Assembly (NCBI GenBank): GCA_002482805.1
Contig: DLGR01000007.1
Location: 8,510 to 44,115, forward strand
DNA length: 35,606 nt
From: Micavibrio sp. UBA7689
GTDB taxonomy: Bacteria > Pseudomonadota > Alphaproteobacteria > Micavibrionales > Micavibrionaceae
Direction: 5' to 3'
The notes below the pieces were generated by a model that ran no database searches, was not told the DNA's origin, and saw nothing but the letters and a program-made list of their open reading frames with translations. Positions 25,012 to 33,936 of the stretch are shown here, one piece after another. Each line of letters starts with the position of its first letter. The first letter of the stretch is position 1. The translations under genes were made by a program, and so were the position numbers.

Positions 25012-26910
25012 TTAAATGAGCTGGCGCGTACCGATTTCTACAACCTGATCGGGCGGAATACGGAAGAAATCCGTAGCTTCCACCGCTGTCTTGGTCAATG
25101 CGACATAAATATCGTCCTGCCATGCGGGCAAACCGAAGCGAGAATCAGCGATAATTTTTCTATGGCCAACAAAGAAGGTGGCGTTTTCGACATCAACATC
25201 ATGGCCGAGAGATCGGGCTCGATAAAGCGCGGCCGGCACGTTGGGTGTTTCCATGAATCCAAAATAAATCACGATTCGCGTCATGCATGAATTGATAGGC
25301 TCTACCTGAACACGGTGTTCGAGCGGCACACGCGGTACCTGTGCAACCGAAATTGTCAGGATAATATTTTTTTCATGTAACACTTGGTTGTGTTTGAGAT
25401 TGTGTAGCATGGTTTCAGGTGCATGTTCGGGATCACTGGTAAGGAAGATGGCCGTACCTTTCACGCGCGCGGGTGGATCGCGTTCCAGCATCTCGGCAAG
25501 ATCAGTAAGGGAAATGGCGCGTTCACGTGCCTTTGTAACCAGGAATTTCGTACCTTTTACCCATGTAAGGATGAGCAGGATGAAATACACTCCGAAGAGC
25601 AAAGGCACGAAACCGCCGTCAAACAATTTCAAAAGATTGGACGACAAAAAGACGGATTCCAATATGGCGAACGGTGCCATGCAAAACGCAGCGAAAACAA
25701 ATCCCTTTTTACGGACTTTGGCGATATAGAAAAACGCTATTACGGATGTAGAGATCATAGTACCCGTGATGGCAATGCCGTATGCGGCGGCAAGATTGGA
25801 AGAGCTTCCGAACACGAGTATCAGGAACAACACCGAATAAAGCAGGATAGTGTTGATCTTGGGCATATAAATCTGCCCTTCTTGTTTTTCCGATGTGTGG
25901 CGGATTTCCATACGGGGCAGGAAGCCGAGCTGCATGGCCTGACTGGCGACGGAGTACGCGCCTGTGATGACGGCTTGTGATGCAACGATGGTTGCGATGG
26001 TCGCCATGATAACCATCGGTATCAATGCCCATTCGGGATAAAGCAGGAAGAACGGGTTCTCGATAGTGGCGGGAAGCGTCATCAAAAGAGCGCCTTGTCC
26101 CAGATAGTTTAGCGCCAGACACGGGAATACAAGGTAGAGCCATGCAACCTGAATCGGCTTGCGTCCGAAATGCCCGAGGTCGGTGTAAAGCGCTTCCGCG
26201 CCAGTCACGGCCAGAAAGACGGAACCCAGAACCACGAAACCGAGGAAGCTGTGCGTGGTAAGGAATTCAAAGGCGTGATACGGGTTGAACGCGTGCAAAA
26301 CAAAAGGCTGTTTGATGATCCATGATATTCCGCCGATACCGAGAATTAAAAACCACGCGAGCGTGATGGGCCCGAAGAATTTGGAAATGCCGCTGGTGCC
26401 GTGCCTTTGCACGCTGAACAACGTGATGATAATGATGATGGCCATCGGCATAATAAATTTATCGAAGGCAGGCGTGATGAGCTTCGTTCCTTCTACCGCC
26501 GACAAAACCGAAATGGCGGGTGTGATGGCGGCATCACCGAAGAACAGCGCCGCGCCTGCAACACCCGCAAGGAAAACAACGCCCATACTCCGCCGTGCGG
26601 ACTTTTGCGTGAGCGCCATGAGAGAGAGAATGCCGCCTTCGCCCTTGTTATCTACCTTGAGAAGGAAGAGAACGTACTTCACGGTGACCAGCAGCATGAG
26701 CGCCCAAAGAATGAGCGAGAGTATTCCCAGAATTTCATAGTTTGTAACGCCATCACCAGCGATGTGTGTCGCCGCCTGGCGAAACGCATACAAAGGGCTG
26801 GTGCCGATATCGCCGTAAACAACGCCGATGCAACCGATCAATAACGCCTTGAAATGCGTTGCGGAATGTTTTTTCTCGTGATGTGGATCGGTGAATTCGG
26901 GGTGATGCAA
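25012..26910 (-). CDS. kup: Kup low-affinity potassium transporter
   Basis: A 632-residue inner-membrane K+ uptake protein of the KUP/HAK family. After a His-rich N-terminus comes LLIGCIGVVYGDIGTSPLYAF, the family hallmark in the first membrane helix. About 12 hydrophobic segments run to residue 460 or so. They include FGDAAITPAISVLSAVEG and GAEALYTDLGHFGRKP. A cytoplasmic C-terminal domain ends the protein. The start must be TTG at 26910: an in-frame stop lies 21 bases upstream, and no ATG occurs before the first helix. The ribosome-binding site is weak. Confidence 0.95.
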   Translation of the reverse strand: MHHPEFTDPHHEKKHSATHFKALLIGCIGVVYGDIGTSPLYAFRQAATHIAGDGVTNYEILGILSLILWALMLLVTVKYVLFLLKVDNKGEGGILSLMALTQKSARRSMGVVFLAGVAGAALFFGDAAITPAISVLSAVEGTKLITPAFDKFIMPMAIIIIITLFSVQRHGTSGISKFFGPITLAWFLILGIGGISWIIKQPFVLHAFNPYHAFEFLTTHSFLGFVVLGSVFLAVTGAEALYTDLGHFGRKPIQVAWLYLVFPCLALNYLGQGALLMTLPATIENPFFLLYPEWALIPMVIMATIATIVASQAVITGAYSVASQAMQLGFLPRMEIRHTSEKQEGQIYMPKINTILLYSVLFLILVFGSSSNLAAAYGIAITGTMISTSVIAFFYIAKVRKKGFVFAAFCMAPFAILESVFLSSNLLKLFDGGFVPLLFGVYFILLILTWVKGTKFLVTKARERAISLTDLAEMLERDPPARVKGTAIFLTSDPEHAPETMLHNLKHNQVLHEKNIILTISVAQVPRVPLEHRVQVEPINSCMTRIVIYFGFMETPNVPAALYRARSLGHDVDVENATFFVGHRKIIADSRFGLPAWQDDIYVALTKTAVEATDFFRIPPDQVVEIGTRQLI

Positions 26911-27022
26911 GGTGGAACTCTCTTTTATTTATCTGGCTTATTTATCAGGTCTTTATGCCTTGCAAAAGGATATGGGGCGTTGCGCCCCTTGTCCAGATAA
27001 GACCATACATGGCTGGAATGTG

Positions 27023-27817
27023 TTATATGAATATGAAAAAAGCCAGGATTCCCAACGCTATGCGGTACCACGCGAAAGGGGCAAAGCCGTGTTTGGAGAC
27101 AAAACCTACAACCGTTTTGACCACCACGAGCGCGGTCAGGAAAGAAGCCGCCAATCCCGCCAGCATCAAATCCATGTGCGGGTAGACGATGAGCGTTTCC
27201 CAATTCTTGTAGATATCGTATGTCACAGCGCAGAACATCACGGGCATGGCGAGGAAAAAGGAAAATTCTGTGGCAGCAGAACGAGAGAGACCAAGCGCGA
27301 GCGATCCCATGATGGTCGCGCCCGATCTTGAAACGCCGGGGATCATCGCGATGGATTGGCAAAAACCGATCATCAAAGCCTGTTTGGCAGAAACATCGTC
27401 TATATTTTCCACGCTCGGGTGGTTGAATTTTTTATCGAACAGCAAAATGACGATCCCGCCGAGGATCAGAGTGGTTGCGATGATCAGGGGATTGTACAAA
27501 ACAGTCTTGATGAAATCATGAAACGCCAAACCTATAACAACCGCCGGAATAGTGCCGATAATGACGTTGAGTGCGAATTTCTGATCGGTTTTGTTGTTGG
27601 TGATGCCGCGGATTGTTTTCCAGATTTTTGCACGGTACAAAACCATCACAGCCAGAATAGCGCCGATCTGGATAAACACCTCGAACACGCGCCCTTCCGG
27701 CGCAGGAAAGTTCAACCCCTCAATGAGAAGTATCAGGTGCCCTGTCGAAGATACAGGAATGAATTCCGTCAATCCCTCGACGAAGCCCAGAAAAATGGCG
27801 GTCAGAAAATCAATCAT
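27023..27817 (-). CDS. uppP: Undecaprenyl-diphosphate phosphatase
   Basis: This integral membrane enzyme of 264 residues (BacA/UppP) dephosphorylates undecaprenyl pyrophosphate so that the lipid carrier can be reused in peptidoglycan synthesis. The two active-site motifs are visible: GFVEGLTEFIPVSSTGH near the N-terminus and PGVSRSGATI in the middle. About eight membrane segments are present. ATG 27817 gives the usual start; a TTG at 27826 directly after the permease stop is also possible. Only 9 bp separate it from the permease gene, so they are probably cotranscribed. Confidence 0.95.
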   Translation of the reverse strand: MIDFLTAIFLGFVEGLTEFIPVSSTGHLILLIEGLNFPAPEGRVFEVFIQIGAILAVMVLYRAKIWKTIRGITNNKTDQKFALNVIIGTIPAVVIGLAFHDFIKTVLYNPLIIATTLILGGIVILLFDKKFNHPSVENIDDVSAKQALMIGFCQSIAMIPGVSRSGATIMGSLALGLSRSAATEFSFFLAMPVMFCAVTYDIYKNWETLIVYPHMDLMLAGLAASFLTALVVVKTVVGFVSKHGFAPFAWYRIALGILAFFIFI

Positions 27818-27826
27818 TATGCCCAA

Positions 27827-29230
27827 TTAAATGTTGAGCTTGCTATGCCGTATTCCGTAGGCAAAGTAAATCACCAATCCGGCGCCAAGCCACAGCAGGA
27901 AACGTAAATGAGTTTCGTGCGGAAGAAAGGCGATCAATGCACCGCAGGACAAAACACCGAGAATGGGCAAAAGCAATCCGCCGGGTGCTTTGAAAGGACG
28001 AGGAAGATCAGGGTGTGTTCTGCGCATCACGATCACGCCGCAGCATACGACAACGAACGCACCGAGCGTACCGATATTGACGAGCTCGACCAGAGCGCCG
28101 AACGGAACAAAACCCGCCATAGATGCCATGATGATGCCGCACAAAATAGTCGTACGCGCAGGCGTATGGGTTTTGTCGCTGACTTTTGCAAAAAATTCCG
28201 GCAGCAATCCGTCGCGACAGATGGCGAATATGATGCGCGTCAGCCCGTAATAAAGAACCAGCATGACGGTGGTAAGGCCTGTGATAACGCCGGTTGCTAC
28301 GAGTGCGGATGCCCAACTGATGCCGATTTCCTGTAATGCATGCGCGACGGGCGAAGGCACATTTAACTCGGGATAAGGCAGAATACCCGTGAGCAAACCC
28401 GACACGACAATGTAAATCAGCGTGCAGAAAACGAGACTGCCTAAAATACCGATGGGAATATCGCGCTTGGGCTCGCGCGCTTCTTCCACGGCGGTGGAAA
28501 CGGCATCGAAACCGACATAAGCAAAGAAGACGAGGCTAGCCCCTGCAAGAATGCCCACGGGTTTTCCGTCCGCGCCGTGATCGAACCATCCGAACGGTAT
28601 GAACGGCGACCAGTTGGCCGGTTCTACATGGAACACGGCAACGGCAATGAAGACTGCGATGGTCAAAAGTTTTACAAACACCATAGCCGTATTGAGTTTC
28701 GCGCTTTCGCTCACGCCGCGTATCAAAAGCACCATGAGGATCATAATGATGGCAAAAGCAGGAAGATTGACGATACCGGGTTCGGGCGCAAAAGGTCCTG
28801 CGCGCAAAATGGCGGGCAATTCAAAACCGATAGCGGTGAGCGCGTTGTTGAAATATCCGCTCCATCCCACGGCGACGGCGGCAACGGCCACGCCATATTC
28901 GAGAATGAGAACCCATCCGATCATCCACGCGACTATCTCGCCGAGTGCTGCATAGGAATAACCATAGGCCGATCCGCATCCGCCGACGGAGGCAGCAAGT
29001 TCGGAATAGGCAAGGGCCGCAAATGTGCAGGCCAAGCCAGCGACAACAAAGGAAAGGACCACGGCAGGGCCGGCCATCGTCGCGGCGGCGACACCTGTCA
29101 GAACGAAAATGCCTGTGCCGATGATGGCGCCTATGCCCATTAAAGTAAGGTCAAATGCAGTAAGACATCTTTTCAAACCGGTATTACAGGAATTATCGAC
29201 AAGAGGTTTGCGGCGGAACAGCTTGGACAT
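27827..29230 (-). CDS. APC-family amino acid permease (CAT-like)
   Basis: A 467-residue transporter with about 12 membrane helices. The N-terminal GIGAIIGTGIFVLTG motif marks the APC superfamily. GPAVVLSFVVAGLACTFAALAYSELA and FFAYVGFDAVSTAVEEA resemble the cationic amino-acid transporter group (YfnA/GkApcT-like). The substrate cannot be fixed from the sequence. AGGGAG lies six bases before the ATG. It precedes uppP on the same strand and follows motB by 32 bp, so motA-motB-permease-uppP may form one transcript. Confidence 0.9.
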   Translation of the reverse strand: MSKLFRRKPLVDNSCNTGLKRCLTAFDLTLMGIGAIIGTGIFVLTGVAAATMAGPAVVLSFVVAGLACTFAALAYSELAASVGGCGSAYGYSYAALGEIVAWMIGWVLILEYGVAVAAVAVGWSGYFNNALTAIGFELPAILRAGPFAPEPGIVNLPAFAIIMILMVLLIRGVSESAKLNTAMVFVKLLTIAVFIAVAVFHVEPANWSPFIPFGWFDHGADGKPVGILAGASLVFFAYVGFDAVSTAVEEAREPKRDIPIGILGSLVFCTLIYIVVSGLLTGILPYPELNVPSPVAHALQEIGISWASALVATGVITGLTTVMLVLYYGLTRIIFAICRDGLLPEFFAKVSDKTHTPARTTILCGIIMASMAGFVPFGALVELVNIGTLGAFVVVCCGVIVMRRTHPDLPRPFKAPGGLLLPILGVLSCGALIAFLPHETHLRFLLWLGAGLVIYFAYGIRHSKLNI

Positions 29231-29262
29231 GGTTTTCTCCCTGTTGAATGACAGAAAGAAGC

Positions 29263-30009
29263 TTATTTCTGTTTGACGATCTTCTCAAGCCTGATAACGA
29301 CGCGGCGGTTTTGCGCCTGATTGTCTGGGATGGGTATTCCATCTGCGGCAACATTGGGAACTTTGGGGGCGGAGTCAGCAAATCCAACGGCGCGAAGACG
29401 GTTGGGGGGAACGCCCAGATCAATCAGCGAGCGGACAACAGAAGCCGCGCGCGCGGTGGATAACTCCCAGTTTGAGGGGAATTGCGTGGTTTTGATCGGA
29501 ATATTGTCGGTGTGCCCTTCCACCGAAATCGTATAATCCTTGTATTCCTCGTTCATCAGGCTGGGCTGGATTTCGGACAGAATTTTGACGCCCTCTTGAG
29601 AAAGTGTCGCGGCACCCTTCGGAAAGAACGGCGCGGAATTCATTTCGATGGTGGTGATGCGATCCCCTTTTTCCACCTCGACATCGTTTTTATCGGCAAA
29701 GCGATCGACGATGGAGGGCAGGGCTTCGTAGAGATCATCCGAAGAAACCGGCGTGTCTTTATCGGCCAATGGCAGGGAATAGGTGCCCTTCATTTTTTCG
29801 GCGTCGCCTCCTGCGAACTGTTCGACGACTTTTTCGCGCGCTTCTTCGAATTTGCGTTCGTCTGGAACGGTGATGGCGATGAACACGGCGAAGAAGCAGA
29901 GCAACAGCGTGATCATGTCAGCGTATGTCATCAACCAGTCATCGACATGCGCTTCTTCTTTTTGAGCGTTGCGGTTCTTCCAGTAATTGTTGGAATTTTG
30001 AAGGCTCAT
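29263..30009 (-). CDS. motB: Flagellar stator protein MotB
   Basis: A 248-residue stator subunit. After a short cytoplasmic tail, the single membrane helix carries WLMTYADMITLLLCFF, with the ion-binding Asp31. The periplasmic part is an OmpA-like peptidoglycan-binding domain: VEGHTDNIPI, NWELSTARAASVVR, then RVVIRLEKI. With MotA it couples ion flow to flagellar rotation. H+ or Na+ use cannot be decided from these residues. Its start overlaps the motA stop by four bases. Confidence 0.95.
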   Translation of the reverse strand: MSLQNSNNYWKNRNAQKEEAHVDDWLMTYADMITLLLCFFAVFIAITVPDERKFEEAREKVVEQFAGGDAEKMKGTYSLPLADKDTPVSSDDLYEALPSIVDRFADKNDVEVEKGDRITTIEMNSAPFFPKGAATLSQEGVKILSEIQPSLMNEEYKDYTISVEGHTDNIPIKTTQFPSNWELSTARAASVVRSLIDLGVPPNRLRAVGFADSAPKVPNVAADGIPIPDNQAQNRRVVIRLEKIVKQK

Positions 30010-30818
30010 ATATTGACCTGTTTGTAACGCTTGTCGATGTCGTAGTGGCGGTCAAAGGACAGGAAGCTGTTCAGACGGTCTTGTATATAACGGGGTGATT
30101 TGTTGCCGACGAGAAGCGTCATGCCTTCGGTGATAAGCTGGTTTCTGAAACGAAGGGCTTCTTGCTTTTGCATCAGCTTTGCAGCTGCAGGCATATAAAG
30201 CATACGTGCCGTGACAACGCCGTATAATGTGGCGAGTAGCGAAATGGCAAGACCGGAACCTATTCCCGACATATCGCCGTCGAGATCGCCGAGCATGATG
30301 ACCATCCCGACCAGTGTTCCGACCATCCCGAAAGCGGGCGCGTGCGATGCCATCGCGATCAAAACGCGGGATGGAATCGTTGCGCGTTCGAACGCGGCGT
30401 CTGCGGCCGTTTCCATCATGTGACGGACTTCTTCGGGAGAATAGTTGGATACGACCATGTTGATGCCGTATTGCACGAACGGGTCCTGAATGCCTTTTTT
30501 ACCCGTTTCGGTTTCAAGGCCGAGCAAACCTTTTTCTTTCACGATGCGCGCCCATGCGATAATTTCGACCAGATCTTTTTGCAAGTTCTCGTGCGTGATT
30601 TCAGCTTTGCGGAACATCAGGCCGATGGATTTCAGGGCGATGATCACGTAATTGGCTTCGAAGCTCATGAACGCCACGCAGAGAGATCCGCCTATGACGA
30701 TCATCAGGCCTTCCATACTCACGAAACCCAGTAGGTTATTTGTGCCTATCAGGATGGCGGAGATAATCAGGAAAAAGCCTATCGCCGCGCCGGCTATGGA
30801 AGCTCTGGAGTATTGCAT
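30006..30818 (-). CDS. motA: Flagellar stator protein MotA
   Basis: A 270-residue membrane protein with four helices. GFFLIISAILIGTN and a second helix lie near the N-terminus, followed by a large cytoplasmic loop (about 70-155). The last two helices hold APAFGMVGTLVGMVIML and LLATLYGVVTARML. The pattern is close to the PomA/MotA type of compact stator. AGGA is found 11 bases before the ATG. The gap 30819-31012 separates it from a divergent small gene; I see only weak promoter-like matches there. Confidence 0.95.
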   Translation of the reverse strand: MQYSRASIAGAAIGFFLIISAILIGTNNLLGFVSMEGLMIVIGGSLCVAFMSFEANYVIIALKSIGLMFRKAEITHENLQKDLVEIIAWARIVKEKGLLGLETETGKKGIQDPFVQYGINMVVSNYSPEEVRHMMETAADAAFERATIPSRVLIAMASHAPAFGMVGTLVGMVIMLGDLDGDMSGIGSGLAISLLATLYGVVTARMLYMPAAAKLMQKQEALRFRNQLITEGMTLLVGNKSPRYIQDRLNSFLSFDRHYDIDKRYKQVNI

Positions 30819-31012
30819 CGTCTTTTGTGTCCTAAAGCGGTGTTATAAAAAGTCTTTAAGAAGGAAATATGCAAGCACCATACCATTCCTTAATAAAGGT
30901 TAAAACTCGCCTTTTATTTTACAGAATTGCGGGAACCATAACGCAAATCAACGGTTGATTTCATAGGTAATACAGCGAACGAGACTTATAAGAATTAGAA
31001 AGGACACAGAAG

Positions 31013-31258
31013 ATGCCAGGTCAATCGAGTGAAGACAAACTGAAAAGACGCCCTTTTCATGAGAGCCAAACGATAAAACAAAAATACGGGATCAACCAAG
31101 GCGCGGACATTTCCCCCGAAGGCGCGGAAGAAACACAGGCGCAGGAATATAAGTCCGACGGGCTTCCCTCTAGCACGAAATACTCAGTAGATAAGGAAAC
31201 GGGTCGCCCGTTCGTTGTTAATCCGCGCAAATCTTCCGACTCAAGTCGCAGCTACTAG
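31013..31258 (+). CDS. Small polar protein of unknown function
   Basis: An 81-residue, very hydrophilic protein (MPGQSSEDKLKRRPFHESQ, ending SSDSSRSY) with no hydrophobic core, so probably intrinsically disordered. AGGACACAGAAG precedes the ATG. No family is recognised. It is followed by a long hairpin and then the CDF transporter gene. Base use is like that of its neighbours. Confidence 0.65.
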   Translation: MPGQSSEDKLKRRPFHESQTIKQKYGINQGADISPEGAEETQAQEYKSDGLPSSTKYSVDKETGRPFVVNPRKSSDSSRSY

Positions 31259-31278
31259 AACATTGTTCATACGAATTA

Positions 31279-31318
31279 TGAAACTGCCCTCTCCTCTATG
31301 CAGAAGAGGGCAGTTTCA
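31279..31318 (+). terminator. 14-bp perfect hairpin between the small gene and the CDF operon
   Basis: TGAAACTGCCCTCT and AGAGGGCAGTTTCA form a perfect 14-bp stem around a 12-base loop. A true U-tract is missing (TTATAG follows). It could end the small-gene transcript, or act as a regulatory hairpin, since the CDF start codon lies only 15 bp beyond. Confidence 0.65.
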
Positions 31319-31333
31319 TTATAGTCCTTGTCC

Positions 31334-32266
31334 ATGACGGACATTCAAACCGACAACAAAATAGAACCGCGTTTTGCGCTCATCGCCTCGATGTGGGCGC
31401 TTGTCACAGTTGTCGTTCTTATCATCATCAAGATAATTGCTTACACACAGTCAGGCTCTGCCGCTGTGCTCGGAACACTGACCGATTCTCTGACAGATGC
31501 AGCAATATCCATCATGATGCTTATTGCTCTGCGCTATTCGCTCCGCCCCGCCGATCGGGACCATCGCCACGGGCATGGAAAAATGGAGGGTGTCGCGGCG
31601 TTGTTTCAGGCGGCTTTTCTTTCAGGCGCGGGATTATTTCTCACATTCGAAGCCTTGCGCCGTTTTCAGGAACCGCAGGAGGTTACCCACCACATGACGG
31701 GCATTTGGGTTGCGGGTATTACCATTATCCTTTCGATCTTGCTGGTAGTTGTGCAGGGATATTGTCTTAAACGCGCGCCGTCTTTGGCCATATCTTCCGA
31801 CCGTGCGCATTACACCACGGATATCCTGTTGAACGGTTCGGTAATTTTTTCGCTGTTCGTCAATATGAACGGCGGGCCGTCTTGGGTTGATCCCGCCTGT
31901 GCTCTCGGCATCGCATTTTTCTATTTCATTCTTACGCGCAAAATAGGTCTCGAAGCCGTCGACATGCTGATGGACAAGGAATTGCCGGAAGCCGTACGCG
32001 ACCGCATCAAGGGTATCATCAAGCGCCATCCCGATATTTTGGGCTTCCATGATTTGCGCACGCGCAAATCGGGCATGACCATTCATATCAGCTTTGACGT
32101 AGAGGTCGACCCGAACATTCCTTTGCGTGAAGCGCATGAATATGTACGCGTGCTGGAAAACGACATTCTGGCCGATTACCCCCATGCTGAAATCATCATT
32201 CACAAGGACCCGTTCGGCGACACCGACGACACACGCCACCCGATTATAAAAGGACAAAAGGCATGA
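31334..32266 (+). CDS. Cation diffusion facilitator (FieF-like) metal transporter
   Basis: This 310-residue protein has about six membrane helices and exports divalent metal ions from the cytoplasm. The metal-site motifs are LTDSLTDA, DHRHGHGKMEGVAAL and SDRAHYTTDIL. The cytoplasmic C-terminal domain has HDLRTRKSGMTIHISFDVEV, as in FieF-type CDF proteins. Zn or Fe is likely, but specificity is not certain. I chose ATG 31334; TTG 31328 would add two residues. There is no strong ribosome-binding site. The stop overlaps glk (ATGA). Confidence 0.92.
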   Translation: MTDIQTDNKIEPRFALIASMWALVTVVVLIIIKIIAYTQSGSAAVLGTLTDSLTDAAISIMMLIALRYSLRPADRDHRHGHGKMEGVAALFQAAFLSGAGLFLTFEALRRFQEPQEVTHHMTGIWVAGITIILSILLVVVQGYCLKRAPSLAISSDRAHYTTDILLNGSVIFSLFVNMNGGPSWVDPACALGIAFFYFILTRKIGLEAVDMLMDKELPEAVRDRIKGIIKRHPDILGFHDLRTRKSGMTIHISFDVEVDPNIPLREAHEYVRVLENDILADYPHAEIIIHKDPFGDTDDTRHPIIKGQKA

Positions 32267-33147
32267 GCGTTATTCTCGCGGATCTGGGCGGCACTAACCT
32301 GCGCCTTGCACGCGGTGACAGCCCTTACGATATCAAAACCTATCAGATAAAGGATTTCCCCTCATTCGAAACTGTGCTGGGGGACTTTGAATCCGATATC
32401 ACGTCTTTGTTTCTGGCAAGTGCCGTTACGCCGCTGGGCGGCATCATTGAAGATGATCGTTTCGTCAAGGCCGCGCACTGGCGTATTGATGTGAACGATC
32501 TTTCCAAACATATGCATGTTACGGTGTTGAATGATCTCGAAGCCGCCGCTTACGGCCTGGCTGCAATAGACAGTAAAAACCTTTCCGAGCTCTTGAAACC
32601 TTCCTCCCCGCAGACACAATTTTCCCATCCGCCGAAACTGATCGTCAGCATCGGCACGGGCATAGGCCACGCCTATATTTTTGAAAAACCGAATATGCCG
32701 CCTTTCGTGCAGAAAACACACGGCGGATGGATTACGCCGTTCGGAATAGGGTCAGAACATCAAAAGATCATGGATCTAATGCGTAGAAAGGCCGACGGCG
32801 GCCGTGATCCCATCATGGAAAATATCGTTTCGGGCCACGGGTTCTGGACGCTGCAAAAGGAAATCGGCAAAGAAGATGCAACCCGTCTGTTCTGGGAATT
32901 TCTGGGCCTTTATTGCAACACGCTGGCTACAACCGCAGGTGCCTATGGCGGCCTTTACCTGACGGGCGGCATCATCGACGATATGGTTCTCGATAAAACC
33001 GTTGATGTTAAATCATTCGAAAAGTTTTTCATTCGCCCGCTGGCCTCTTCCGTGGTGGAAAGCCTTTCTTCCGTGCCCGTTTATTACTGTCATGATATCA
33101 ATCTGCCTGTCCTTGGACTTTCGGAATACGCGAAAGGGCACAGATGA
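32263..33147 (+). CDS. glk: Glucokinase
   Basis: A 294-residue hexokinase of the bacterial Glk family that phosphorylates glucose with ATP. The phosphate-binding loop LADLGGTNLRLA is at the N-terminus. VLNDLEAAAYGL contains the catalytic Asp, and VSIGTGIGHA, VSGHGFWTLQKEI and GGLYLTGGI follow. The protein is slightly shorter than the usual 320 residues. It is joined on both sides by four-base overlaps, to a metal transporter and to a NodB-like gene, an unusual setting. Confidence 0.88.
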   Translation: MSVILADLGGTNLRLARGDSPYDIKTYQIKDFPSFETVLGDFESDITSLFLASAVTPLGGIIEDDRFVKAAHWRIDVNDLSKHMHVTVLNDLEAAAYGLAAIDSKNLSELLKPSSPQTQFSHPPKLIVSIGTGIGHAYIFEKPNMPPFVQKTHGGWITPFGIGSEHQKIMDLMRRKADGGRDPIMENIVSGHGFWTLQKEIGKEDATRLFWEFLGLYCNTLATTAGAYGGLYLTGGIIDDMVLDKTVDVKSFEKFFIRPLASSVVESLSSVPVYYCHDINLPVLGLSEYAKGHR

Positions 33148-33935
33148 CGCGCAAAGCTTACCTTACTATCGATGATTCCGCTTCGGAACGCACGGATGAT
33201 CTGGTTGATTATCTGGTATCCAAAGGCGTTCCGGCAGTATTTTTCTGCTGGGGCGAAAATCTCGAAAACAATCCCGCCGCCATGGTGCGCGCGGTCAAAA
33301 AAGGTTTCGTGCTTGCCAATCACACGAACACACATCAACGCGCCAGCGAAAAAGACGTTGCCTTTACCATTGGTGAAATCAAGCAATGTGAATTTTTGAT
33401 CGAACGCATATACAAGGAAGCGGGCATCAAAAAGGCCCACAAATATTTCCGCTATCCGCATGTCGATCGCGGCACCGGTGCATGGCTGATAGATTACGAT
33501 CAATCCAACGTTGTGACTTCGGGGATCATCATGGAAGAAATCGCGGCAGGCGTGAATCTCCCCGATAAAAACAAACCGCCCGCCGCCGCCTTTGATAAAA
33601 AACAACAGCTGCAAACTTATTTGAAAGAAGAGGGGTACTCGAACCCTTTCACACAAGTCACACACCCATGGTTCTGGGAAGGCGAAATGGGGCAGGCGGC
33701 GGATTCCCTTTTCACTTATTCCAATGCGGATTGGATGCTACAACCCAATCACATCGGCAAATGGCCTTACAAAAATATCGAGGATTTAAAACAAAAGGCG
33801 CGTAACAACCCTTGGCTGAATATCGATAACAGCGTCAATCTGGTTTTGGCGCACGATAAAACGCCGATCGTGGATGTCACTATAGAGTTGATTGATGATA
33901 TGCTCGACAGCGGCATAGAATTTATAGAGGTGTGA
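33144..33935 (+). CDS. NodB-like polysaccharide deacetylase homologue
   Basis: A 263-residue protein of the carbohydrate esterase 4 fold. Motif 1 is TIDDSAS (Asp10, Asp11), where TFDDG is usual. Motif 2 is NHTNTH (His60, His64), the metal-binding pair. Motif 3 is FRYPHVDRG, with Pro and Arg kept but the usual RxPxG altered. The histidine of motif 5 may be in LVLAHDKT. The Asp-His-His metal site looks intact, so hydrolase activity is plausible. No signal peptide is seen, which is unusual for cell-wall deacetylases and points to a cytoplasmic substrate. It overlaps glk by four bases. Confidence 0.82.
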   Translation: MTRKAYLTIDDSASERTDDLVDYLVSKGVPAVFFCWGENLENNPAAMVRAVKKGFVLANHTNTHQRASEKDVAFTIGEIKQCEFLIERIYKEAGIKKAHKYFRYPHVDRGTGAWLIDYDQSNVVTSGIIMEEIAAGVNLPDKNKPPAAAFDKKQQLQTYLKEEGYSNPFTQVTHPWFWEGEMGQAADSLFTYSNADWMLQPNHIGKWPYKNIEDLKQKARNNPWLNIDNSVNLVLAHDKTPIVDVTIELIDDMLDSGIEFIEV

Positions 33936-33936
33936 G

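Noticed and set aside
26974..26988. GGGGCG-TTG-CGCCCC hairpin between kup and uppP as a terminator
   Set aside because: The stem is only 6 bp and no T-run follows directly on either strand, so I did not list it as a terminator.
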